This document shows, piece by piece, positions 51,906 through 63,208 of a DNA stretch of 64,000 bases. Source of the DNA: Augochlora pura. Taxonomy: Eukaryota > Arthropoda > Insecta > Hymenoptera > Halictidae. Every line of letters starts with the position of its first letter. Positions within the stretch are counted from its first letter, which is position 1. The position numbers were made by a program, and so were the translations under genes. The DNA lies in the NCBI RefSeq assembly GCF_028453695.1, contig NC_135778.1, forward strand, positions 26,215,214 to 26,279,213. The letters are read 5' to 3'. The notes beneath the pieces were generated by a model. The model searched no databases, had not been told where the DNA came from, and saw only the letters and a program-made list of their open reading frames with translations.

Positions 51906-53707
51906 CTAAAACAGAGCAAAAACTATTCAGCGTTTTCAGTTTTTATAATTTAATCGTGTGATAATAACGTTTAACATTTTCCTTTTTATCGATGATTAAA
52001 ATGGAGCAGTCTGGCAAATAAAGGAGTCTCGAGCAGTTACTTTAAGATTTCAAGATCATTTGGAGATCTTTTTAGAACATTCTATCATCTATAAATGAAT
52101 TGTAAAATTGTTATAAAAATACAATAGGTGATAGTAAAGAGTATCGAAGATATATAGGAGCAGTTTTCAATATTTATAATTCTTCTACGTATTTATATTC
52201 TACAAAATCAATTTTGATTTTTGGAAGATTGTTTAAAAAGTTAATTAGATAGATCTATACATGTATATAGGACGTCGAAACTATTTCATTTCTTTGTGAA
52301 ACATTGTTCGTGCAGCGTAAAATTAACGAGTTATTTTTATATATTAAAATCGGATATCCAGCATGGGATTTGTTATTGAAATGACACCAATTAGTACAAT
52401 GCAGTTTTTACATACCAATCAGTTCTTCATCTCCAGTCGCCGGGAAATATCTATCGATCAGATTATCGACGATAACAGCTGTATTATCGAAACCCTTGAC
52501 AGCTGCGCTGCCATAATGTGTTCCTAGGATTTGATTCGCCTTGCTCCAGCTGACGTCCTTCAAATTGGTCGCTTGCACGGTTATTAAATTATTCATGTGC
52601 GAAATACTCCAAACGGCCGGCTGAACGACATTCTCCAGTGCCATCATATATGCGTTCTCCAGTATCTAAAATAACAAAATTAACAATAGTAAGCAGTGTT
52701 TACAATATTCATTTCGTTCATTTTATTCATTGAAATTTGCATCACCGTTAAAGAATATCGAACAATGAGCTCGATACTAATAAAATTAATTCAACAAAAA
52801 GACAATATTTATATTAACAAATTAAATAGAATTTCAACAAATTGCGTGCGTTCGATACGATTTATCTACGACTAATCTAATTTTTAATAACGAATCTATG
52901 TAAATTACATAGACACGTGCCCAGCTATCTCGTTAACGTTAATCTTACAATTTGTCACGATTATTTTTAGTCACACTTTTTGTTGAAATTAATAACAAAT
53001 ACGTTCTATTAATGATTTATTACGTATATTTTAAAATTAATATTTTTACTAAAATAAAATATATACAACCAAAATATTTCTATAAATTCATGATGAACGA
53101 TCGAAAAATTACTTGCAACATAATTGAATAGGTAAAAGCTGGAAAACGCTGGCAAATAATTACCTCAATTTATTATAAATATTTTTAGTCAACTTTTTAG
53201 CTAAAACATTAGATGTCAGTATTTTTTATAAACTCATACTAGCCATGGAAAATCGAGGAAAGAATAAGTTGTAGAAATATGGAGCGTCTATGGAAAAGCA
53301 TGGTGCCGAGAAAAGTATCAATAAATAATTGTATATTTATCCAAGATGGCAGTAGTTCACTTGTTCACGGTAAAAAATGTTGTATTCCTAACCTGCTCAG
53401 GTTTCTCTTTAACCATCGGCACCTTTTCTTCGATTTTGTCAAGACCAAAGCAGAGAGTGTGGTCAACAAAGTGTATGGGGGTCTCGAGTTTCCTCGCGAT
53501 GGGCACTGCTATGGGAACCACCGCTATGTTCGTCGCGGTGCTCAAAGACATTTCTGCGGTTCTCAGAATCCAATTAATTAGCTGGTTGCTATCTTTCACA
53601 CGTGTATACTGTTCCGCAGATTTAGAAACCGCGCTCTCCACTACCGGAAGTCCCAAAAGACGATAGAAAATCTCCATATGGGGCATCTTCGCGATTTCGG
53701 CTGCCAT
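51649..53707 (-). CDS. Lsd-2: Perilipin / lipid storage droplet surface-binding protein 2, paralogue B (3 coding exons)
   Basis: Same expected role as paralogue A: lipid-droplet coat protein controlling fat storage. CDS is join 53393-53707, 52416-52665, 51649-51905, minus strand: 822 nt, 273 residues. Splice sites are CAG|GTTAGG, TTTTAG|ATA, TTG|GTATGT and TTTTAG|TAA, phases 0 and 1, exactly as in paralogue A. The PAT block covers residues about 10-105 (KDSN, W46, PIHFVDHTL, EEKVPM). Exon 2 carries LKDVSWSKANQILGTHYG and DRYFP. Exon 3 carries LLHTLQTVGRLSNKAARRIY, very close to the fly Lsd-2 C-terminal block. Exons 1 and 3 look nearer to fly Lsd-2 than those of paralogue A do. I chose ATG 53707 (MAAEIAK, context AAAATGGC); another in-frame ATG 39 nt upstream falls in the intron before the 3' splice site. 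No AATAAA is seen within 300 nt after the stop. Confidence 0.92.
52416..52665 (-). CDS. Lsd-2: Perilipin B, coding exon 2
   Basis: The exon is 250 nt, phase 0 in and phase 1 out, as in the paralogue. It begins ILENAYMMALENVVQP and ends with a split codon (G|TA, Val). It contains the conserved blocks KANQILGTHYG and LIDRYFP. The preceding intron is 727 nt. Confidence 0.92.
53393..53707 (-). CDS. Lsd-2: Perilipin B, coding exon 1 (PAT domain)
   Basis: The exon gives 105 codons, from ATG at 53707 to CAG before gttagg. The 3' splice site TTTTTTAG ends at 53736, so the exon carries 28 nt of 5' UTR and an upstream non-coding exon is expected. It encodes MPHMEIF, the PAT block and KVPMVKEKPEQ. Confidence 0.9.
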
Positions 53708-53744
53708 TTTACAAAATATCGCACGCTTCAGAAACCTAAAAAAC

Positions 53745-54722
53745 ATACAATTATTTTTACACAGTCTATCTCACACGTATCGCTACATTTTAGAAGATCG
53801 AGTTTCAACAATTCTTTGAGTTCTCAATGAAAAAGAAGAGGAAGTACAAATTAAAAGAATGCTACGCAATTCTTTGGTCAAAAATGAAAAGAACATATGC
53901 TGTGCAGATTTTCATATAATCTTTAAGTACTCGATAAAGAAAGAAAATATATTTACAAAAATATCAGGAAACTGTTCCATCAAAAATGAAAATAAAATGA
54001 AAAGATCAGCCCTTCTCTCAATGTATGGGGTAATAAATTTTCTAATTCGTTTTTTCAAAAAACCAAGCCTTGTATAAAAATTATATAGTAACAAGGGCTG
54101 GTGAATCGTGATGAAAAAAGTATTAGTAATTCCCTATGCAAAAGTAAACGCAAAATGTACAATACAATTTTTTCTTCTCAGGTACAATCTTCGAAAAAAT
54201 CGAATTCTAATATTTGGGTAAATTATATTGAAAGTTGCGTCATGTAGTGACAGTTGTAAGATGTGACCTATTCAACCGAGGTTCAATTTTTGAAAAAATC
54301 GAAAAGATTTTTTAAAATACGATAAAATCAACTAAATTTTCTTGAGACCTAAGCTTCGAATAATTTTCCCAGAAAATCGAAAAGAAATTTTTCAGAATAC
54401 AATAAATTTTCGAACACGATTTTCTCGAAAATTAATCATCGAAGAAAAAAATTGTTTATTCCATATTTTCTGTATATCTCGTTTCCAATAGCTCAGCCGA
54501 CAGCGTTGAATACCTTAATTTGCAAAAATAAAGAATTACAAAATATTTGAATTGATTATTGTGGCCGAGTGACTATAGAATTAACATGTCTGGTGGGAAA
54601 CGTCTGTGTAGGTGGTATCTCGTGGGTCAATGTACTTCAAGGATATAAGATACATGCGTATCGCTCTGTGTATCGTCTGTATATGTATATTTGCACGTAG
54701 TGCTGTGCCACCGACACCTTAC
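53745..54722. other. Region upstream of perilipin B (likely first intron)
   Basis: AT-rich, with several gaaaaaatcgaa phrases at 54195-54385. No coding frame supported. Confidence 0.35.
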
Positions 54723-54960
54723 TTTCACGGCTTTCGCTAAAATTATGATCCTAGACGGCGTCGAGTGCTGACAGAGAGATAGCGATGACTAGCGCGCATT
54801 TGAAATCGAAAGCTGTGACGGAGCCGTCTCGAGACAAAACTGCTTTCTCCGGTGCCTATCCTTTTACAAATAAATCGGACCTCCCATTTAACATTATCCA
54901 CGATTTCTCGCGGAACTGTTTGTATCGACGCGTGAGTGAAAACGTATATTGTGGGCAGCG
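54723..54960 (-). promoter_or_regulatory. Candidate 5' exon / promoter region for perilipin B
   Basis: A GC-enriched segment lies about 1 kb upstream of the acceptor at 53736. On the minus strand it ends in a strong donor, CCGTGAAA|GTAAGG (last exon base 54723). It would supply the non-coding first exon that the position of the perilipin B start codon demands. The assignment is inference from position and splice-site quality only. Confidence 0.25.
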
Positions 54961-55533
54961 AAACGGCCTTATTTGAACAGTCTGCGAGAAATTTAATAAG
55001 TCTTAACGGGAACGCAGTTGCACGCTACAATTGTTTCGAGTACCATAAATTTCTCCACTTTTGGGGAGCTCGAATTAATTAGCAGACTTCCGATATTTAC
55101 TTATTTATACAAGTATAATATAAAGCCAACGTAAAATTCTAGTTAATTTCAAAGACGTTTTAATAAAATTTCGTTTATCAATTATTTTACGTTTATTTAT
55201 TGATGCGAAGCTAACGCGATATCCAAATTCAGATTCTATTTGATTTCAATTTAATAAAAAGGATTGCTGACATTTTTTTCAGGTTAAGTTAATTGATAAT
55301 CGGTAGACAATGTTGAAGAAGTATGGTTTTTAATTATTCATGTTTTCTGGTATATGAATATTTGAAAAACATTACTGCAGTATTTGTTGAATTTTAATTA
55401 AGAAGTTAACCAATATTGATAACATTAATTTTCGCAATAAATACGTGTTATTAATATCTTCTAATTTAGTTATTATATTTACAGGTTTGTGAAAAAATAG
55501 TACAGCAATTTGTCACAATTATTAATGTATTAA

Positions 55534-55568
<35 letters not shown>

Positions 55569-57235
55569 ATATATATATTCTCTCTTCTATTCTCATGAAG
55601 TTGTATTTTATATGTATTTCTATTTGTTCGTCTATAACCAAATGTCAAATATTTTTATATCTTTCAGGTATCTTTAGTAAACGATTAAGTGTTGATAAAA
55701 CGATAAAAGTTTCTAATTCCTGAATCAAACGGCTAAACTTTGGTATTTGGAAAAGTTTCGTCATTGAATGTGAAGGTACTCGTGCAAACAAAAATCAAGA
55801 CCTTCAATTACCTTTGCACGATATTTACAAGGTAATGTTTGTGTACGATTGATCTTACGAACCTATTCGAGAGATCACAATGTCTATGTATCAAATGTTA
55901 CGTTAAATTATCGTCGAAATCGTGAAAACATTTTTAATAAATAAACCAATTTGTTTCGTCTACAAACAGTGATATAAACTAATTTATTTTACATGAAAAT
56001 TGTAATATAAACTATTTTATAGTAGACACAAACTGTAAGATGAACTAGTTTATTTTATATGCAGACTATAAAATAAATTGTCTCGATAATTAATCTGAAA
56101 ATTAAAGCAATTTATTCCATGTACAAGCTATAGTAAAATTTAACCAATTAATTAATTGTCTAAACTTTAGTAAAGTATAGAAAACGTCTTTCGTAAAATA
56201 CAGTATGATGAAATAATTAATTTCTTGCACGACGCGCATTTTGCGATTAAACTATACCACAGAAGTACTATAGTAATCAATCTCGATAAATACTATTAAC
56301 ACATAAATATTATTAAATTCCTTACCAAAAACGTTTATATATCTCCTTATTCAATATTTACGGTGCACTTCCTTATCGAAAAATATACCGGTATTATCTC
56401 TGAAAACATTATAAAGTTACAAATCATTCGACTTACTCGACAATTTCGTTCTTAATAGATGCATACGAAGACTAATGAGAATAACAATCAGTGCCAGTAA
56501 TGAGAATAGAAAGCACTATGATAAATTTCACTTACGTTTTTTTTTTAACCAGCCGGTTCAGTCACTTAATCGCCTTAGGGTACGCCACAAATGATACACG
56601 AGCACAAATGTTGCTCGCTGATCAATGTCCCCATACTTATAACCTCACGGATAGAGCGCTACGCTTCGTATCGGCCAATCGGGAATCGGGATTCACCGAC
56701 AGCACGGTATCCCGTGTGCTCGGACATGTGCCAAGGGATCCAAAGTCCGTCTAGCCCAACTGCGTTATCGGCTGACTCGAGCCGTTTCGCGAGACTGTGT
56801 GGGAATCTGCAATCGCGCGCTGTGTTACCACACCGATCCATAGATCCATAGACACAGAGATTATTAAGATTAAGAGTAGACCATTCGTAGATTTCGCTTA
56901 TGACGAATTCTAGGGTCAACTTTGACCCCAGGATGACTGAGTCATCGGATTGAAAATGAAGCAATATTTTCTCTTTTAGCTTAGATTAGGTTAGAAGATA
57001 CAAGCAATCTGATCAGCAGAGAATTTGGTTGATCTGTTAAGGGAGGTAATTAGGATGATTTTGATCTTCGCATGCGTTGTTTAGGACATTGCTGCGAGTG
57101 ACTTTCATTGTGTTCTAAATGATGCTCGTTATTCGTTCAAATGTTATCGAAATTATGGATCTTCTGCTAGCTTAACGTAATTGATTATTATTAAATTGGG
57201 GTAGAAATATGTGTGTTAAAGAAATATGTATAATA
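54961..57235. other. Non-coding sequence
   Basis: AT-rich apart from 56560-56860. An AAAT microsatellite lies at 55532-55579. No gene recognised. Confidence 0.4.
55532..55579. repeat. (AAAT)n microsatellite
   Basis: About ten consecutive AAAT units followed by a short AT run. Confidence 0.95.
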
Positions 57236-57312
57236 TTAGGTTGGTGCATATGAAATATCGGATTTTTAAGCGAGTATATGAAACTGCATATCTTTTTTCA
57301 AAAGCTATTGAT

Positions 57313-57420
57313 TTAATCGAAATGTGCCCCATTTGTTTCAATACACTTTTCCCAACGCGAGTTTAATTCATAGATGCCTGTCTTCAAGAAGTTCTGATTT
57401 TTCGGATCGATAAACTATAG
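57313..57420 (-). pseudogene. Mariner transposase C-terminal fragment, left arm
   Basis: About 36 codons of the C-terminus (NFLKTGIYELNSRWEKC, then the final block and stop). Everything upstream, including the catalytic domain and start, is missing. Confidence 0.75.
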
Positions 57421-57654
57421 TATGGAATTTTTCAGACTCTCTCCATTTACATACTGTTTAGCCCATAAAAACTACGCATACGTCGTACAAAACAATTGCG
57501 AAATTAAATGAAGTGAAATATAAAATTTTATAAAATATGGATCTTTCGCCAACACCGACTTTCACTATTTTAAACATTTAGGACAGTTTTTACGGGCTAA
57601 ATAGTATATAAACGAAGACAGTCTGAAATATTCCATGTCAAAGTTTGTTAATTC

Positions 57655-57745
57655 TAAAGATCAGGATTTGTTTACGGCGGGCATTTCTGTATTGAAATCT
57701 CGTTGGAAAAAGTGTGGCAAAGCAAACGGGGCATATTTTCATTAA
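57655..57745 (+). pseudogene. Mariner transposase C-terminal fragment, right arm
   Basis: About 29 codons (KDQDLFTAGISVLKSRWKKC, then the final block and TAA), opposite in direction to the left-arm fragment and diverged from it by several substitutions. Confidence 0.75.
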
Positions 57746-57935
57746 ATCAACAGCTTTTGAAAAAAGATATACGGTTTTATATATATTTACTTAAACATCC
57801 GACATTTCATATGCACCAACCTAATAGAATGATTAGGTCAAATATTAAGCTGTATAGACATCAGAAAAGATAGATACTGCTATTCTCTCTTCAATTTATT
57901 GAGATAATTGAAAAACAAGATACAACTTTGTTTAA

Positions 57936-58255
57936 CCCGTTCCGTGCCAAGCTATTTTTGCCTGACTTGTCGTTCAGGCCATTTGATATTTTGACTAAAG
58001 ATTGATAGATTAAATGTAATTATTAATTATTGTATATGTAACAAATAAATAAACTAATGTGCTTTGTTTTATACTGCATTTTGTATAACGCATATGTTTC
58101 TTTGGTTGAAATACATTTTACAGAATTTCATTAGTCATAAAATATATGTTTCCGGCGCATTAAATAAATACGACTGCGTGTACCATCGGTGGTACACGTG
58201 GCCTGAAGATCAAGTTTAACGTGTACCACCGGTGGTACACTTGGCACGGAACGCG
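57936..58255. mobile_element. TTAA-flanked (piggyBac-like) MITE, 320 bp
   Basis: Ends CCCGTTCCGTGCCAAG and CTTGGCACGGAACGCG match at 15 of 16 positions when inverted. TTAA at 57932-57935 and 58256-58259. Near the right end are a perfect 20-bp palindrome (58221-58240, GTGTACCACC and its inverse) and a second copy with one mismatch at 58178-58197. Confidence 0.85.
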
Positions 58256-58259
58256 TTAA

Positions 58260-59841
58260 CTTGGAAACTTTTATTTCAGATAAGAAATTTGTAAAATGTT
58301 GAATAAATTTCATTTGAATATATGGAAAATGAATTTATACAATTTATAACATTTTAATAAGAATCGAAATCTACAGAGTAAGGGTGTTTCACAGAGTCGT
58401 CCATTATTGCAATAATTATAGTCAAAATAAAGTTAATTTAAAATGCATAACCTGCATAATTTAACGAAATACACGCTATTGAAATTTACACAAACACACG
58501 CGCACAATGTTGAAACTCTAACCGGCAACTTCATCATGATACACATCGAGTAACATCAATGCCGACGGTGCATAGCAGAAACGCAAGGATTACTATAAAA
58601 TGTTGTAAGTTTGCAGAGACAAATCGTAGCTTCGTTTCTTTCCTTAATTGAAGGGAAAGGTTCTAGCTTTATTTGGCTGTAAGCGGCATCTCCGAGAAAA
58701 TTTTACCAAGTTCGTGCATTCCGTTAAACATGGCAATTTTTAATATGCCAAACATAGCCTTACATTTCAAGCGTTACAGTGGTGAGGGTGCGTATAAACT
58801 TGAAATTGCGGTGTACTACCTTAAAGTAGAGATTTCAAGTATACATTTAGAAACAACGTCATCAGCCTACGATGCCTTTTTGTGGAGTTATTATTGAAAC
58901 AATAACTATAATCGTTTTGAGGATCGTAAATAGAAGGGACAATAAGAAAGAACCGTTAAGTGAAGCTAAAAAAGAAGATAAACGGAACGATGAATTGAAA
59001 AGTTAACGAGCCAAATTTTCCAGCTTCCGACACAATTGTATTCCCGCTGTCTCCATACGAGCTGAAATTGCCATTGAAAAACAACGATTAGTATAAGAAT
59101 CGTGTTATTATCGCTCGTTGCGTATTACCAGTCCGTTGAAAAAAGAACCGGAGCGTTTTCCACGTCTTCGTACAATGGAAATCCGTAACAGCAGTAAATA
59201 AAAAAGTAGCCCTGCGATAAGGTGATCTCTTTTTGGAAATCCCAGCAAATCAAATAGCGCGACGTAGGATCGATTAATGTTATATTACAGAATGCTACTG
59301 CTATTTATGGAAATTGACACGCTAATTAAGCATGAATCGCTGCAAAAGTTCACAGTGAACGGCGCACTTCAGAGAAAGAAGTGAAATTTTGGAAAACACG
59401 TTCCAAGTTTCTGAATTATTCATAAGATTCCCTGTTCCACTGTAGTAGCATACTAAATCCTAAATGTATGGCATTTAGTATAATATCTACATAGTCATTT
59501 CATTAATAGGATATTGAAATCGTCGCTAGTAATGTATTATAGTCTCTGTTATACATAGAATGACAAAGTAAGAAGATTACTTATCGGTAATCGAAACGCA
59601 GAGTAGACGATACAGATTATTATAGTCGTCAAATTACATTATATATATATGTATAATGGAAGGTAATACTATCAACCGGGTGTAGAATAGTCTGCTTAAA
59701 AGTGATGTTCTTACTATCGACAGTTTGCATACGTTCGAAGCATTATGCAAAATAAAATTTAATAGTTACAATAGTTATAAAAATTAACGTTAATAGTTCC
59801 AAAAAATAGTTAAATCGAAGATTGAGAGTACTATTCTTAAA
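58260..59841. other. Non-coding sequence
   Basis: A 74-codon frame at 58673-58897 (+) is open but unrecognised. A short AT run lies at about 59639-59650. Confidence 0.4.
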
Positions 59842-59941
59842 NNNNNNNNNNNNNNNNNNNNNNNNNNNNNNNNNNNNNNNNNNNNNNNNNNNNNNNNNNN
59901 NNNNNNNNNNNNNNNNNNNNNNNNNNNNNNNNNNNNNNNNN
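59842..59941. other. Assembly gap (100 N)
   Basis: Exactly 100 N, the usual placeholder for a gap of unknown length. A frame reported across it is meaningless. Confidence 0.99.
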
Positions 59942-60785
59942 TTTGCGAAATAATTTTTCTTACACCGATGTCAAAATATCTGTTTCGAAAACTTACTGTG
60001 AACAACATTTTTTTATATAATTGCTGACCATTTGCTATTGTTTATGTTTACAAACATTTTGTTTATGTTATGTGTTTAATTGTGCATGGCATCCAATATC
60101 AATGGGACGTAATAATAACACATAGTTTAATAAACGATTCGCATTAAAGATCGATATTGCGCGAGGAACTCGACAACCGGAAGTAAACAGTCGCGATACG
60201 ATCGGAGAAAGTCGATGACAGTCGATTAGCAAGCGGTAGATATCTGCACCTGACAATGTCGAGTTTGAGATCGATGAAAAATAATAGCATCGTTAATAAA
60301 AACAACCACACACTTCCAGATTTGTCGAATTGTTCACGCGACTGAACAAATACACAAGAAACGCGATGTATCTGGGATGGAGCTACTCCTTTGACCTCTC
60401 TCTCCTGTCTCCTGATAAGAGGAAAATTTACGTTATGACATGTGCTGATTACACCGGGCACATATTTATTGCTCGTAAAACACCAGTGTTATAAAACGAT
60501 CATCGTCAACACATTCACTCAACAGATAAGGAAAGTGTCACTTTGTACTTGCAATGTGCACAAATCACGGCAGAATTTTTCCAATATTACAAATAAAGTG
60601 TGAACATAAAATGTTTCACGAAAAGTAAGCAACTATATATATATGGTCTTTTTCACAATAATTATCCATATCTTTTTCTTTTATATCTTTATTCCTTGAC
60701 CTCCAAATATTCAAAACATCTTGAAACTTATAAATGTATGAATTTCAGTTTTCACTAAAAGTTCAATTGAATCAGAGAATTTTTA

Positions 60786-61245
60786 CGAATGACGAGTATA
60801 CTCGTCATAACATACAATATTATCATTTCTTCACGATGAGCTTATTCGACGTAATACGAGATATTATTTTTCCACGATTAATTCAGTCGTCATAACTGAA
60901 AATGTTGTCATTTCTTTGAGAAGTATATATTGGTCATAACATAAAAAATCATTATTTCTTCATGACGTATATTACTCGTTATAACATAAAATATTGACAT
61001 TCCTTCACAACGACTATACTCGTAGTCACAAGAATAGCAATCGCTTCTTCGCGATGAGTATACTCGCCGTAACACAAAATGTTGCCATATCTTTATGACG
61101 AGTATACTCGACATGATACAAAATATTGCTGTTTGTCCATACCGCGTATACTCGTAACACGAAATGTTGTCAATTCTTCATGACCAATTTACTTGTCCTA
61201 ACACGAAACGTTGCTATTTCTTCATGACGCATATACTCGTCGAAA
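60786..61245. repeat. Palindrome-centred satellite, unit about 43 bp, 11 copies
   Basis: Each unit begins with a version of GACGAGTATACTCGTC, a perfect 16-bp palindrome in unit 1 (60791), followed by ataacacaaaatgttg and ccatttcttcat. Later units start near 60836, 60877, 60918, 60964, 61010, 61053, 61097, 61140, 61182 and 61226. Confidence 0.9.
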
Positions 61246-61249
61246 AACA

Positions 61250-61980
61250 GCAGAATGGATAGAATTACAGTGGGTCAAAACTACTGAGTCACCGCACGGT
61301 AACCGCAGTCCGAAGGTTAACGATGTTCCACCCATCACTGTCAAGCATTTAGCACCGGCAAATTTTTGCAGACAGTTTTATCGACGCCAGGAGAGACCGC
61401 CGTTGCGGAAATCTTAGTCCGCGAACCGTCATTGCTGTCCGGCGTCTATCGGCGTGTCATAGGTCACACCGATGAGATCCACTTCGCAACCCTGGCTTGC
61501 AGTCGACTTCCAGTTCTCCTGCGACACGCAAACTTTTCTGACAACCGAATCTCCCGCTGCCGACGACCGATCGCATCGTGTTCGAGCCTTTCGACAGCCC
61601 GTACGATAGCCCGCGCGTCCAGGTAATACGTACACCGATCGACGAGGGTGCCGCGAGTGCGCAGGTAAGCGGACTCCATTTTGGATCGATCGCGAAAATG
61701 GGAGAGAGTAGAGACTACGCTGTGGGCAAAGCGAAGTCGTCGCCTTCGACTTCGACGCGTGTTTCGTTAGCTGTTCGAGCTAGCTTCGAAGAATTCTGTT
61801 TTCCGAAAAACGTCGGTTGAGATCGTTCGCGGCGGAGCTTCTTCTCGTTTTCGATACCATGTCGATCGGACACTTTTGGATCTCGCTTAAATGAAAAATA
61901 AAGAACACTGCCGCTGATTTGTCGAACGCGCGCAGCGTGACCTCTCGTGACCAAACTATCTGCTCGCGAAACTCGACGCT
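61250..61980. promoter_or_regulatory. GC-rich island directly after the satellite
   Basis: CpG-rich, with overlapping frames of 68-86 codons on both strands. A frame MGESRDYAVGKAKSS starts at 61699 in a good context (GAAAATGGG) and ends at 61820. A possible donor CGTCCAG|GTAATAC lies at 61622. No family recognised; likely a promoter or 5' UTR region of a gene outside the window. Confidence 0.25.
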
Positions 61981-63208
61981 GCCGAGCCGAGAAAAAATGA
62001 TAGCGATAAGGCGGCGACTATGTGTTACGATTTCAAATATCGTGGTGATATCATTTTAAATATCGATCATACGTAGCTAGCCATGAAAATGTCTCGTGTA
62101 TTTTTGTCTCGTTTAACGTCCCTCTTTTCCTTCGATTTTTATAAGGCTACCCTTACCTGGCGAAAAGTATTTGGTCAAAATTGTAAACGGGGTTGGTGAA
62201 CGAATAGGCTGGGTTATATTATTCTGAAATGAGAATTAGTATTTCGTAGGTGTTAGACATGTACACACAAATTATGAGAAAATATAAATGTGGTTCATGC
62301 AGCTGCACATGATTATCTGAATTACTGAATTCAGTTTTAATAATATTGTTTACATAAATGACTGATGTACGCTACCGACATAAGTTAAGAAACATATTCT
62401 ACGAATGCATATTCTTGGGCGTAATAAATCACCTTAATCTAGGATAATTTGTATTGTGTTTAAGATAATATTAATTTTACTTTCTATAATTTTTTAATTT
62501 CTAATTGTCTACTTTCACTTTACTTTTTTAATTTAACATTCCTTTCTAAATTTAGCTTTGATTTTTATTTTACTTTTTATTTTATGTTTTGTTTTTATAT
62601 TTCGTATTTTTGTATTTTGTTTAATTTGATTTTATCTTTCACATGTATTAAACGAAACAATATTACAATATGGATAATGTGTTATTTACTTTAATATAAT
62701 ATGACTTTTAATTTAACAAAATGTATATTCATTAAAACATCAAATTTCACTTATTGTTGAATAAAATTGTTTAGTTTCTTAACTTTCGTCGACCAGCGTT
62801 TAAACTATAAAAGTCAATCTATTAATTTATTGCAAAAATAATTTAATTCTTTCAACAAGTCAATAGTTAGATTTTGAGATTGTATTTTTTTGGAGCAGTT
62901 ACACATTAATTGTAAAATTAGAATTTCCTATGTTAACGGCATTGTTATTACTTGGTAAAATGAAGACAAGAACAGGAATTGGTAAAATATTGTTCTCAAT
63001 GCATGGGGATGATTGAATCGTTTCTGAAATTAGTATACAATATCCTTACCCTATAAATTATAAAGAAGCAGACATAATTTTGGTTATTCAATGAAACTTT
63101 TATAATCCCAACCGAGGAAAGATTCTTAGTTACAAAGCCAGATTAAATATATGATAATTTATTCGATATATCATTTTGTACGTAGGTTGCTTTCGATTGA
63201 GGTAATTG
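61981..63208. other. AT-rich non-coding sequence
   Basis: T-rich stretch at 62460-62650. Nothing else seen. Confidence 0.4.

Larger units (their letters stand above)
57236..57824. mobile_element. Mariner-derived inverted-repeat (foldback) element, 589 bp
   Basis: TA-flanked, with ends TTAGGTTGGTGCATATGAAA and its inverse. Both arms, about 270 bp each, carry the 3' end of a mariner transposase gene in opposite directions. The left arm, read on the minus strand, ends in NSRWEKCIETNGAHFD and a stop (57313-57315). The right arm, plus strand, ends in KSRWKKCGKANGAYFH and TAA (57743-57745). RW.KC...NG..F at the C-terminus is typical of mariner transposases. Neither arm retains the catalytic D..D region. 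The element is two 3' halves joined head to head. Confidence 0.85.

Noticed and set aside
53279..53666. Two plus-strand frames of 100 and 106 codons
   Set aside because: Antisense shadows of perilipin B exon 1.
57236..57824. A complete mariner transposon
   Set aside because: Only two C-terminal fragments in opposite directions are present; no catalytic domain.
59790..60008. Frame spanning the gap
   Set aside because: It contains 34 unknown residues from the N run.
60786..61245. CRISPR array
   Set aside because: Units are contiguous and degenerate with no unique spacers of constant length, and the genome is eukaryotic.
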